Positions 16,923 through 24,566 of a stretch of DNA of 64,000 nucleotides are shown here, piece by piece. Numbering within the stretch: position 1 is the stretch's first letter; every line of letters starts with the position of its first letter. Made by a program: the position numbers and the translations under genes. Under the pieces are notes generated by a model. That model saw only the letters and a list, made by a program, of their open reading frames with translations, ran no database searches and was not told the origin of the DNA. The stretch comes from Halodesulfurarchaeum formicicum. GTDB lineage: Archaea; Halobacteriota; Halobacteria; Halobacteriales; Halobacteriaceae. The stretch covers positions 310,001 to 374,000 of the forward strand of contig NZ_CP016804.1 of the NCBI RefSeq assembly GCF_001886955.1. The letters are read 5' to 3'.

Positions 16923-18404
16923 ATGGGATGGAAGGAGGCCGCTGAACCCTATCTGACCCGGATGCCCTCGGTCGAGCGACCGACGGGCCACGTTCCGTTC
17001 AAGCGCAAGCTGGCCTGGACGGGCGCCGTGCTGGTGCTTTACTTCTTCCTGACGAACGTGTATCTCTTCGGCGTGGCGGGCGGCGGCGAGGACCTGTTCG
17101 GACAGTTCCGCAGCCTGCTCGCCGGCGGTCAGGGGACGATCCTGCAGGTCGGGATCGGCCCGATCGTCACCGCCTCCATCGTCTTGCAGCTTCTGGGCGG
17201 GGCGAACCTGCTGGGGCTGGATACCTCAGACCCCCGCGACCAGGCGCTCTATCAGGGCCTCCAGAAGCTCCTCGTGATCGTGATGACCCTGCTAACGGCG
17301 ATCCCGATCGTCTACATGGGCAATTTCCTGCCGCCCAGTGATCAGATCGCCGCCAGCCTGGGAATCGGGACGTTCGGCGTGCAGTCGCTGATATTTGCCC
17401 AGGTGCTCGTCGGCGGGATCCTCATCCTCTACATGGACGAGGTCATCTCCAAGTGGGGTGTCGGATCGGGGATCGGCCTGTTCATCGTCGCCGGTGTCTC
17501 CCAGAGTCTGGTCGGCGGCCTGTTCTTCTGGGAGGGCGAGGTCGGCAACGAGGGCGTGATCCCCACCTGGATCGACATCGCACTGGGGAACGCCGGGGCG
17601 ATGCCCTCGATCCTCTCTGCGGACGGGATCATGTTCCTGCTCATCGACGGGCAGATTCTCGCCATCATCACGACCATCCTCATCTTCTCGGTCGTCGTCT
17701 ACGCCGAGTCGGTGCGGGTCGAGATTCCGCTCAGTCACGCCCGCGTGAAGGGTGCCCGGGGCCGCTTCCCGGTGAAGCTCATCTACGCGAGCGTGCTGCC
17801 GATGATTCTCGTTCGGGCGTTGCAGGCAAACATTCAGTTCCTCGGGCGGCTGTTGCGGAGCCAACTCGGCGAAGCCGGCATGCCGACCTGGTTGGGCGTC
17901 TACCAGGAGACTCAGGGCCAACTCGTCCCAGTTGATGGGTTGTTCTATTACCTGGCGCCCATCTACCAGCGTTCGGACTGGATGTGGTGGCTCGGCGGGA
18001 CGGCCCAGGACCCGGCCCAGATCATGCTCCGGGTCGCGATCGACCTCTTCATCATGATCGTCGGCGGGGCGATCTTCGCCATCTTCTGGGTGGAGACCGC
18101 CGACATGGGGCCCGAGGCGACGGCAAAGCAGATCCAGAACTCCGGGATGCAGATCCCCGGGTTCCGGCAGAACGTCGGCGTTATCGAGAAGGTCATGGAG
18201 CGGTACATCCCCCAGGTCACCGTCATTGGCGGGGCCCTCGTGGGGCTGCTCGCCGTCCTGGCGAACATGCTCGGCACCATCGGGCAGGTCTCCGGAACGG
18301 GCCTGCTCCTGACGATCTCCATCATCTACAAGCTCTACGAGGAGATCGCCGAGGAGCAGCTCATGGAGATGCATCCCATGATGCGCGAGATGTTCCAGGA
18401 GTAG
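16923..18404 (+). CDS. secY: protein translocase subunit SecY
   Basis: The 493-residue protein has about ten membrane helices and forms the channel of the Sec translocase. N-terminal KEAAEPYLTRMPSVERPTG, the plug region after helix 1 and the loop VKGARGRFPVKLIYASVLP between helices 6 and 7 match archaeal SecY. Placement at the end of the ribosomal cluster is standard. No adk gene follows, unlike in many haloarchaea. Confidence 0.97.
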   Translation: MGWKEAAEPYLTRMPSVERPTGHVPFKRKLAWTGAVLVLYFFLTNVYLFGVAGGGEDLFGQFRSLLAGGQGTILQVGIGPIVTASIVLQLLGGANLLGLDTSDPRDQALYQGLQKLLVIVMTLLTAIPIVYMGNFLPPSDQIAASLGIGTFGVQSLIFAQVLVGGILILYMDEVISKWGVGSGIGLFIVAGVSQSLVGGLFFWEGEVGNEGVIPTWIDIALGNAGAMPSILSADGIMFLLIDGQILAIITTILIFSVVVYAESVRVEIPLSHARVKGARGRFPVKLIYASVLPMILVRALQANIQFLGRLLRSQLGEAGMPTWLGVYQETQGQLVPVDGLFYYLAPIYQRSDWMWWLGGTAQDPAQIMLRVAIDLFIMIVGGAIFAIFWVETADMGPEATAKQIQNSGMQIPGFRQNVGVIEKVMERYIPQVTVIGGALVGLLAVLANMLGTIGQVSGTGLLLTISIIYKLYEEIAEEQLMEMHPMMREMFQE

Positions 18405-18779
18405 TTATCGTAAGTGGCTTTCACCCCAATTTTATCTCGCTTTCACTAACTCGGACAGTCACATGTCTGATCCGACATCCGATTACGGGTATTCCCAGAA
18501 AAGATGAAGGGCGTGAGTCTACTGAAACCCACCACCACAGGACTTTACGTAGACCAAATCGAGAATCGTGGCAATCGTACAACCAATTTTCCAAAACCAA
18601 TCCCCTTACGGACGGGTGTCCGGGACCCTTCGTTTTTAGCAGTTGACAAGTAATCAGTAAGATAAACTGCTGTTTATCGACCATCGCTTGCCACGTTGGC
18701 CCGCATCGAGGTGAATCCCTACTGAACTGATCTGTCGGACAGCGTTTCGACCGGTAAACGGAGAAGCGGTTTCGGGGCG
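18405..18779. other. gene-free, AT-richer intergenic stretch
   Basis: About 375 bases between secY and the convergent amidohydrolase gene. Base composition is clearly richer in A and T than the flanks. A T-rich segment near 18425-18445 may serve as the secY terminator, and AGCAGTT...AACTGCT near 18638-18671 forms a weak inverted repeat. A minus-strand frame at 18421-18684 lacks haloarchaeal coding character. No RNA gene was recognised. Confidence 0.6.
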
Positions 18780-20084
18780 TCAGTCCACGGAAAGCGGATC
18801 CTCGAAGAGCCGACGGGCGACCGTCGAGAGGATGCCAACCCCGATCGGGAGACTGTCCTCGATGACGTCGAAGGTCGGTGTGTGATAGTCCCCGGGGTGG
18901 CTCGTTCCGATCCCGATTAGCGTGCTGTACCCGCCGGTGTCGCTGACTGCCTTCAGCAGGTAGGTGACGTCTTCGCTCGACCCCATTTCCATCCAGGGCA
19001 CTACTTCTGAGACGCCGTCCACGTCGTCTGCTACCCCGGTCACCAGCTCGACCAGCTCCGGGTCCGAATCGTGCCGGATGGACTCGCCGATGGTCGTGTA
19101 CTCGACGCTACACTCGTGCATCTCGGCGGCGGATTCCAGGATCCGCTCGACGGAATCCCGCATGTACCCCATCAGTTCGGTCGTCTCGCCCCGGACCTCT
19201 ACCTGCGCCTGTACGCGATCGGCGATGACGTTTGTGCCGTTCTCCGAGCGGACCTGGCCGACGTTCACCCGGGTTACACCCTCTCGATGTCGGGGAATCC
19301 CGTAGAGGTTCTCGGCCGCCGTGAGGAACGCCTGGAGGGCGTTGTCTCCCTGGTTCGGTGCCAGACCGGCGTGGGCCTGCGTGCCGCTGAACTCGAATTG
19401 CATCCGGTTGAGCGCGAGGGCTCCCCTGGCCCCAGCGACGACCCCGCCGGTCGGCTGTCCCAGGCCGACGTGGGTCCCGATCATGTAATCGACGTCCTCG
19501 ATGTGCGGGCCGTTGGCCATCGCTTTACCCCCACCGAGCAGCTCCTCTGCCGGCTGGAAGAACACTTTGAGCGTTCCCTCGAAGTCACTCCGCTGGAGGG
19601 TCTCGATGGTTCCGAGGCCGAACGTGATGTGTGCATCGTGTCCGCAGGCGTGCATGTAGCCCTCGTTCTCCGAGCGGAACCCTTCCGCTGCGGGAACGTG
19701 GGCCGGATCCTCGGACTCCGTGACCGGGAGCGCGTCGATATCCACCCGAAGGCCGACGGTGGGCCCGTCCCCACGGTCCAGTACGGCCACGGCCCCCGTA
19801 TGACCCCCTTCGATCGCGTCGAACACGTCCGACTGGCCGTCGTAGCGATCTTTGGCCTCCTGGAACCACTCGTCGAGTTCCTCGGTGTCCGGCACGCCGA
19901 GCCGTTTCGCGGTGTCGAGGGCCGCCGGCCCGACAGCGATTTCGTCCACGCCGATGGATTCGAGTTCGTCGACGATCCGGACCGTCGTGTAGAACTCCCG
20001 CCACCCGGGCTCGGGATAGCGATGGAAGGCCCGTCGAAGGCTGCTGAGCCGACGCCGGGACGGCACGTTGTCGAGTACTGTCAT
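18780..20084 (-). CDS. M20 family amidohydrolase, AbgA-like
   Basis: The 434-residue protein is an M20 peptidase/amidohydrolase that cleaves amide bonds with two metal ions. The metal-binding HACGHDAH lies near residue 140, the acidic PAEELLGGGKAM near 178 and a downstream His in TSHPGDYHTPTF near 400. The N-terminal insertion (about residues 40-90) before LRVDIDALPV resembles E. coli AbgA (p-aminobenzoyl-glutamate hydrolase) rather than hippurate hydrolases. The true substrate is not certain. It stands alone and converges on secY. Confidence 0.85.
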   Translation of the reverse strand: MTVLDNVPSRRRLSSLRRAFHRYPEPGWREFYTTVRIVDELESIGVDEIAVGPAALDTAKRLGVPDTEELDEWFQEAKDRYDGQSDVFDAIEGGHTGAVAVLDRGDGPTVGLRVDIDALPVTESEDPAHVPAAEGFRSENEGYMHACGHDAHITFGLGTIETLQRSDFEGTLKVFFQPAEELLGGGKAMANGPHIEDVDYMIGTHVGLGQPTGGVVAGARGALALNRMQFEFSGTQAHAGLAPNQGDNALQAFLTAAENLYGIPRHREGVTRVNVGQVRSENGTNVIADRVQAQVEVRGETTELMGYMRDSVERILESAAEMHECSVEYTTIGESIRHDSDPELVELVTGVADDVDGVSEVVPWMEMGSSEDVTYLLKAVSDTGGYSTLIGIGTSHPGDYHTPTFDVIEDSLPIGVGILSTVARRLFEDPLSVD

Positions 20085-20195
20085 TCACCGGTGCTACGCG
20101 TCGACGCTTCGAAGTAGCTTTTCCCGCTCGTCTTTCGGGTGTGCCACTGGCCATCGGAAGTGTCGCTGAGAGTGATCGACCGGGAGCTCCTGGAG

Positions 20196-20414
20196 TCATG
20201 CACTGCCCGATTCTTCTCGGGCGTATCGATGACCGATATGGAGGAGGAAGGCCGCGATGTACCCCCCGGCCAACGCCATCGTGAGCGGGGTTCGACCCAC
20301 GGCCGCGATCAGCACGAGGAGGACGGGACCGATCAGGAGGAGCCCGTCGAACAGGCGGTCCTGGGCGCCGACCTCGAATACGGTCTCGACGAGCGGGATG
20401 GCCGTCGGGTTCAT
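20196..20414 (-). CDS. small membrane protein coupled to trkH, 72 residues
   Basis: The start codon overlaps the trkH stop (ATGA), which implies coupled translation. The protein has two membrane helices (about residues 24-40 and 45-62) and a short basic/acidic tail. Because it is coupled to the potassium channel subunit it may be a structural or regulatory partner of TrkH. That is inference; I know no family for it. Confidence 0.75.
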   Translation of the reverse strand: MNPTAIPLVETVFEVGAQDRLFDGLLLIGPVLLVLIAAVGRTPLTMALAGGYIAAFLLHIGHRYAREESGSA

Positions 20415-21985
20415 TTGTATCCCCCCAGATAGTGGAGGGCCGACCGCATCGTCACCAGGATCGGGATGATCTCCAGCCGGCCGATCCACATGTGAAAGAG
20501 AAAGAGGACTTTCCCGATCCGGGGCAGGGATTCGGGGCCCGTGATGCCAGCCGAGAGGCCGACGTTCCCCTGTGCGCTTGCGACCTCGAAGAGGACGTTC
20601 TCCAGGGTGTAGGTGTCGGGGAGGATCACCAACAACACCATCACGCCGACCAACAGAAAGAGCACCCAGAGCAGCGTGATGATGGCGGCCTCGGTGAACT
20701 CGCGGTGACTCTCTTCCGGTGTGAGACTCCGGCCGTCGATTTTCATGCGTCGAACCGCCGAATCGGGATAGAAGACGCCCGCGATCTGGAACCGCATCCC
20801 CTTGGCCAGCGTGAGGGCCCGGATGAGCTTGATCCCGCCGACGGTCGACCCGGCTGCACCCCCGACGACCATGCCACCCGTCACGGTGAGCTGGGCTGCG
20901 GCCGGCCAACTGCCCAGCGCGACGTTCGTCGCGTCAACGGCGGTCTGGAACCCCGTACAGGTAGCCGCCGAGACGAACTGGAAGAGCCCGTACCGAAGCG
21001 CCGCGAAGGCGGTCTCGTAGACGCCAGTCGCGTACACGATCGCCCACACGAGTGCCGACCCGGCCCCCATGTAGAGGAACACCCACCGGGTCTGCAGGTC
21101 CTGATAGAGGTTTCGCAGATCGCCGTTGAGCATCAGATAGTGGACGGGAAAGGCGATCGAGCCCATGAGCATGATCGGAATCAACACGAAGTCGATCACG
21201 GCGCTGTCGTAGGTGGCAATCGAGTTGTCCGTGATCGAGAACCCGCCGGTCGCGAGTCCGGTCATCGCGTGGTTGATCGAATCCCAGATGGGCATGCCGG
21301 CGAGGAACAGCGCGAAGATGGAGACGAAGGTAAAGAGGAGGAAGATCCACCAGATGGTCCGGACCGTCGAGACGATGCTCGGGTGGATCTTCTTCGACCG
21401 CGCCTCGCTCTGATAGAGGGTCAACGAGCCACTCCCGGGTCGGGACAGAATCGCCGCGGTCAGAACGATCACCCCGACGCCGCCGACCCACTCGGTGAAC
21501 GTCCGCCACCACTGGAGGGTGTGTGGCAGGACCGATTCGTCGTCGGTCATGGTTAGCCCCGTTCCGGTAAAGCCGCTCATCGACTCGAACAGTGCGTTGA
21601 GCGGGTCCGTGAACGCGGCGAGCGTGGCCGTTTCAGCCGGCACGCGCAGCAGGGCCGGGTCGAGTCTGACCGTCCAGGCGATCAGGAGGAAGGGCAGGGC
21701 GCCAAAGAGCGCGACGAAGAACCAGCCGGACGCGGCGATCACCATCCCGTGATACCGCGTGGGGTCACTCGCCGACGCGAAGCGCTGGTGCAGAAAGCGG
21801 CCCAGGCCAATTGGGATCGCTGCCGAGACCAAAAGTGCCGGGATGGCGTAGAATTCCTGCCAGACGAGCGGAATCAGGAGGGAGACCACCATCAGTCCGC
21901 CGAGGGCCTCGAGCATCCGGCCGATGTCCCGAATGACCGTCTGGGGGCCGGTCCCGATGTGGAGGTTGAATCGTGGGTGATACAT
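20411..21985 (-). CDS. trkH: Trk potassium uptake protein TrkH
   Basis: The 524-residue membrane protein has about ten or more helices and the repeated channel loops of the TrkH/KtrB superfamily, for example SGFTGTGLTM near residue 140 and ATCTGFQTAV near 340, whose glycines line the K+ filter. It imports potassium, the main compatible solute of salt-in haloarchaea. It is followed by the coupled small protein and preceded by trkA on the same strand, 31 bases away. Confidence 0.94.
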   Translation of the reverse strand: MYHPRFNLHIGTGPQTVIRDIGRMLEALGGLMVVSLLIPLVWQEFYAIPALLVSAAIPIGLGRFLHQRFASASDPTRYHGMVIAASGWFFVALFGALPFLLIAWTVRLDPALLRVPAETATLAAFTDPLNALFESMSGFTGTGLTMTDDESVLPHTLQWWRTFTEWVGGVGVIVLTAAILSRPGSGSLTLYQSEARSKKIHPSIVSTVRTIWWIFLLFTFVSIFALFLAGMPIWDSINHAMTGLATGGFSITDNSIATYDSAVIDFVLIPIMLMGSIAFPVHYLMLNGDLRNLYQDLQTRWVFLYMGAGSALVWAIVYATGVYETAFAALRYGLFQFVSAATCTGFQTAVDATNVALGSWPAAAQLTVTGGMVVGGAAGSTVGGIKLIRALTLAKGMRFQIAGVFYPDSAVRRMKIDGRSLTPEESHREFTEAAIITLLWVLFLLVGVMVLLVILPDTYTLENVLFEVASAQGNVGLSAGITGPESLPRIGKVLFLFHMWIGRLEIIPILVTMRSALHYLGGYK

Positions 21986-22016
21986 GATCGTGGATCGTCT
22001 CGTACAGGGCGTGGCC

Positions 22017-22700
22017 CTAAAGGTGGTCCTCGAAGTGGCCGAACAGGTCAGTGAGTTCGGGGTCCGCGCCGAACCCGGAGTAGACGGTCACCAGATCGCC
22101 GGCCTGAAGAACCGTATTGCCGCCAGGGGTGATCGGCCGGTCACAGCCCTCCCGATCGATCGCGACGAACAGCACGTCTTCGGGGATCCGGCTCTGTTCG
22201 GCCGCCTCGCCGATGCTCATCCCTGCCAGTTCGGCGTCCTCGGTCACCGTGATCTCGAAGACCTCTGCATCCTCACCGATCCGAAGGAAGTCCCTGATCG
22301 CCGGTCGTTCGACCGCCCGGTAGAGGTGATCTGCGATCAGGTCCTCCGGGTTCTCCATCGTCTGGACGCCGATCCGCCTGAAGAGCTCACGGTGATCGGT
22401 GTTGTGCATAACCGAGAGCACGTGTGGAATTTCGAACTCCTCGGCAAGGAGACTCGTCATCACGTTCGTCGCGTCGTGTTCGGCCGTGGAGATGATCGCA
22501 TCGGCCTTCCCTGCGCCGGCCTCCTCGAACGTATCGATGTTCGTCGCGTCCGCGTTGAGCACCAGGCAGTCGTACTCGCTCGCGATGAAATCCGCTCGGG
22601 CTTCGTCGCGTTCGATCACGACGACTTCGTTTCCGGCCGCGGTCGCGATATCGATCAGTGGCGTGCCGATATCGCCCGCACCGACGATGATGAGATACAT
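22017..22700 (-). CDS. trkA: Trk regulatory subunit TrkA
   Basis: At 227 residues it has one RCK_N domain (residues 1-125, with the nucleotide loop IIVGAGDIG and the strand-end acid in VVVIERDEA) followed by one RCK_C domain (about 140-220). It forms the cytoplasmic gating ring of TrkH and senses NAD(H) or adenine nucleotides. It lies 31 bases upstream of trkH in the same operon. Confidence 0.94.
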   Translation of the reverse strand: MYLIIVGAGDIGTPLIDIATAAGNEVVVIERDEARADFIASEYDCLVLNADATNIDTFEEAGAGKADAIISTAEHDATNVMTSLLAEEFEIPHVLSVMHNTDHRELFRRIGVQTMENPEDLIADHLYRAVERPAIRDFLRIGEDAEVFEITVTEDAELAGMSIGEAAEQSRIPEDVLFVAIDREGCDRPITPGGNTVLQAGDLVTVYSGFGADPELTDLFGHFEDHL

Positions 22701-22745
22701 GGTTTTCGCTCAGTTTGGATGGGATGGGGTTAATTGTTGCACTTC

Positions 22746-22940
22746 TCAGGGTGGCCTTCGACGGCGAACCTCCCTGATAGCGAGGGCCAACACGGCCAAC
22801 ACGGCGACATCCAGCAGCAGGAACTCGATGGCCGGAAGGGCTCCGGAGTTGTGCCAGATCAGAATGTCCTCGACGAACAGGACCAGGAACACGATCACGA
22901 GGAGCGCGATTCCGGGCCGGCCAAGTGTACTACGGATCAT
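22746..22940 (-). CDS. small membrane protein upstream of trkA, 64 residues
   Basis: The protein has two hydrophobic segments (about residues 11-27 and 35-55) and a very basic C-terminus REVRRRRPP, which suggests cytoplasmic ends. It lies 45 bases upstream of trkA on the same strand and may be its first operon member. The start ATG at 22940 was chosen; an in-frame ATG at 22958 is possible. No family is recognised. Confidence 0.65.
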   Translation of the reverse strand: MIRSTLGRPGIALLVIVFLVLFVEDILIWHNSGALPAIEFLLLDVAVLAVLALAIREVRRRRPP

Positions 22941-23247
22941 GGGACATGTTCTCCACACCGAATTCCGTCAGGCGGGTGATGCCACCGCGTCGACCGGGTG
23001 GGCAGTCCCCGTATCGGTATACTGAGTGCTTTACCGGAGACTGTAAAACAATTACGCTTAGGTATTCGATCGGGCTATTTCGAGGCCAAAATTACGGTAT
23101 CGTTTGATCAGTGGCTGGCAGTGCTGTGGCTGTTTCGTGCTCCGTTCACCGGAAGCCGCCCGGCACCTCGGGCAAATATTTCAGCGGCACTGAACGAAGC
23201 GAAATATCGGGCATATATTACCGATCGAAACCAAGTTTCAGTCATCG
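22941..23247. promoter_or_regulatory. divergent control region between the Trk operon and the Lrp-type regulator
   Basis: This 307-base gap is AT-richer than its flanks and holds no gene. Near the plus-strand start there is a TATA-like GCATATATTA (23211-23220), whose spacing predicts transcription a few bases before the ATG at 23248. An inverted repeat, ATATTTC at 23176-23182 and GAAATAT at 23201-23207, lies just upstream of it and could be an operator for the regulator itself. Confidence 0.55.
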
Positions 23248-24006
23248 ATGACACGGGGTATCGATTCCATCGACGAGACGATCCTGTATCACCTCTCCCA
23301 GGAGGCCCGCCACACGTCCGCCCCGGAGATCGCCGAGGCGGTGGACGTTTCCGCGCCGACGGTACGCAATCGCATTCGGAAACTGGAGTCAGCGGGGATC
23401 ATCCGGGGGTATCACGCGGATATCGATTACGAACAGGTCGACGGTCGGTTGACCTACACCTTCGTCTGCTCGACCGGCGATCACGACCGGGAGGAGATGG
23501 CCCAGCGAATCCTCGACATCTCCGGGGTCATCGAGGTCCAGGAGTACATGTCTGGAAAAGGCGATCTGAGCGTGAAAGTCGTCGGTGACGATACCGACGA
23601 TCTGACCCAGATCGCCCAGCACGTGAGTTCGCTGGGCGTCGATATCGACGACGAAAAACTCGTCTACCGGGAGTACGTTCGGCCCTACGCGCCGTTTGGC
23701 CCTCGCGAGGCGGATCCCGTCTCGCCGGTCACGGGTGTCGATGGCCTCGCGGGCAACGCGGCGGTCTTCGAGTTGCTGGTCCAGGCGGACGCCGCCGTGG
23801 CCGGACAGACCCTCAAATCGGCAAAGGCGTCCGGACTGCTGTCCGAAGACGTGCTCATCGTTCGAATCAACCGGGACGGCGAGTCACTCACGCCGACCGG
23901 CGAGACGCGAATCGAGACGGGGGATTTCGTCACGCTGCACTCCCGATCGGGGCTCTCCGAAGCGACCCTGAAGGCGTTCCTCGGGGAGCGTGCACCCTCG
24001 CGGTGA
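23248..24006 (+). CDS. Lrp/AsnC-type regulator fused to a TrkA_C (RCK_C) domain
   Basis: The 252-residue protein has three parts: an AsnC-type winged helix (about residues 1-55, with APEIAEAVDVSAPTVRNRIR), a ligand-binding RAM-like domain (about 60-145) and a C-terminal TrkA_C domain (about 165-245). The last domain usually binds small ligands in potassium channels and transporters. A transcription factor with an RCK_C sensor, encoded divergently from trkA-trkH, fits control of ion uptake. Its targets and ligand are inferred only from context. Confidence 0.85.
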   Translation: MTRGIDSIDETILYHLSQEARHTSAPEIAEAVDVSAPTVRNRIRKLESAGIIRGYHADIDYEQVDGRLTYTFVCSTGDHDREEMAQRILDISGVIEVQEYMSGKGDLSVKVVGDDTDDLTQIAQHVSSLGVDIDDEKLVYREYVRPYAPFGPREADPVSPVTGVDGLAGNAAVFELLVQADAAVAGQTLKSAKASGLLSEDVLIVRINRDGESLTPTGETRIETGDFVTLHSRSGLSEATLKAFLGERAPSR

Positions 24007-24028
24007 CCGCGCCCAGCCGTCGAGCGCC

Positions 24029-24448
24029 CTATCTGACGACCGTGACCGGGACCGGCGACCGTCGGAACACCTTCTCGGCGACGTTGCCCACGAGCAACCG
24101 ATCGGAGAGCGAGCCACCGTGGCTGCCCAGCACCACCAGGTCGTACTCCTCGGCGTGGTTGATGATCGCCCGGGCCGGGTGCCCGACGGCGACATCGGTC
24201 TGGATCTCGACGCCGGCCGCGGCGGCCGTCTCTCTTGCGGACTCCAGGACCGGTGCGGCGTACTCGTCGGCTTTCGATTCGAAATCCACGGCGAGAGCCA
24301 GCCCAGTCGCCTGTCCCATCATCGAGGAGGGCTCGCCGACGACGGTGAGGACCGTGATCTTCGCGTCCGGGTGGGTCTCGATCGCGAACTCCAGTGCATG
24401 TGTCGCCATCTCCGAGTCGTCCATCGGGACGAGAACGCGTTTTGCCAT
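24029..24448 (-). CDS. universal stress protein UspA family
   Basis: A single-domain 139-residue Usp. The N-terminal RVLVPMDDSEMATHALEFA and the C-terminal nucleotide motif GSHGGSLSDRLLVGNVAEKV (about residues 107-126) mark the ATP-binding type. The ATG at 24448 was chosen because the frame upstream looks non-coding. It converges on the Lrp-type regulator and may form part of the same stress and ion response; this is inference. Confidence 0.88.
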   Translation of the reverse strand: MAKRVLVPMDDSEMATHALEFAIETHPDAKITVLTVVGEPSSMMGQATGLALAVDFESKADEYAAPVLESARETAAAAGVEIQTDVAVGHPARAIINHAEEYDLVVLGSHGGSLSDRLLVGNVAEKVFRRSPVPVTVVR

Positions 24449-24566
24449 ACGGGATCTATGGGCGACTGCACCATAAACGAGGTCCACGATAGCACGGTTC
24501 GATGGCGAAAATCCACGGGTTCGTATCGAGGGTAACGGGCTTAACTCCCCGGAGACTAATCCAGTC

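Noticed and set aside
18421-18684. Minus-strand 87-residue frame after secY
   Set aside because: It is rich in Cys, Trp and Leu and lacks acidic bias. The composition is unlike the surrounding genes.
20432-21556. Plus-strand 374-residue frame antisense to trkH
   Set aside because: Highly charged shadow of a conserved membrane protein gene.
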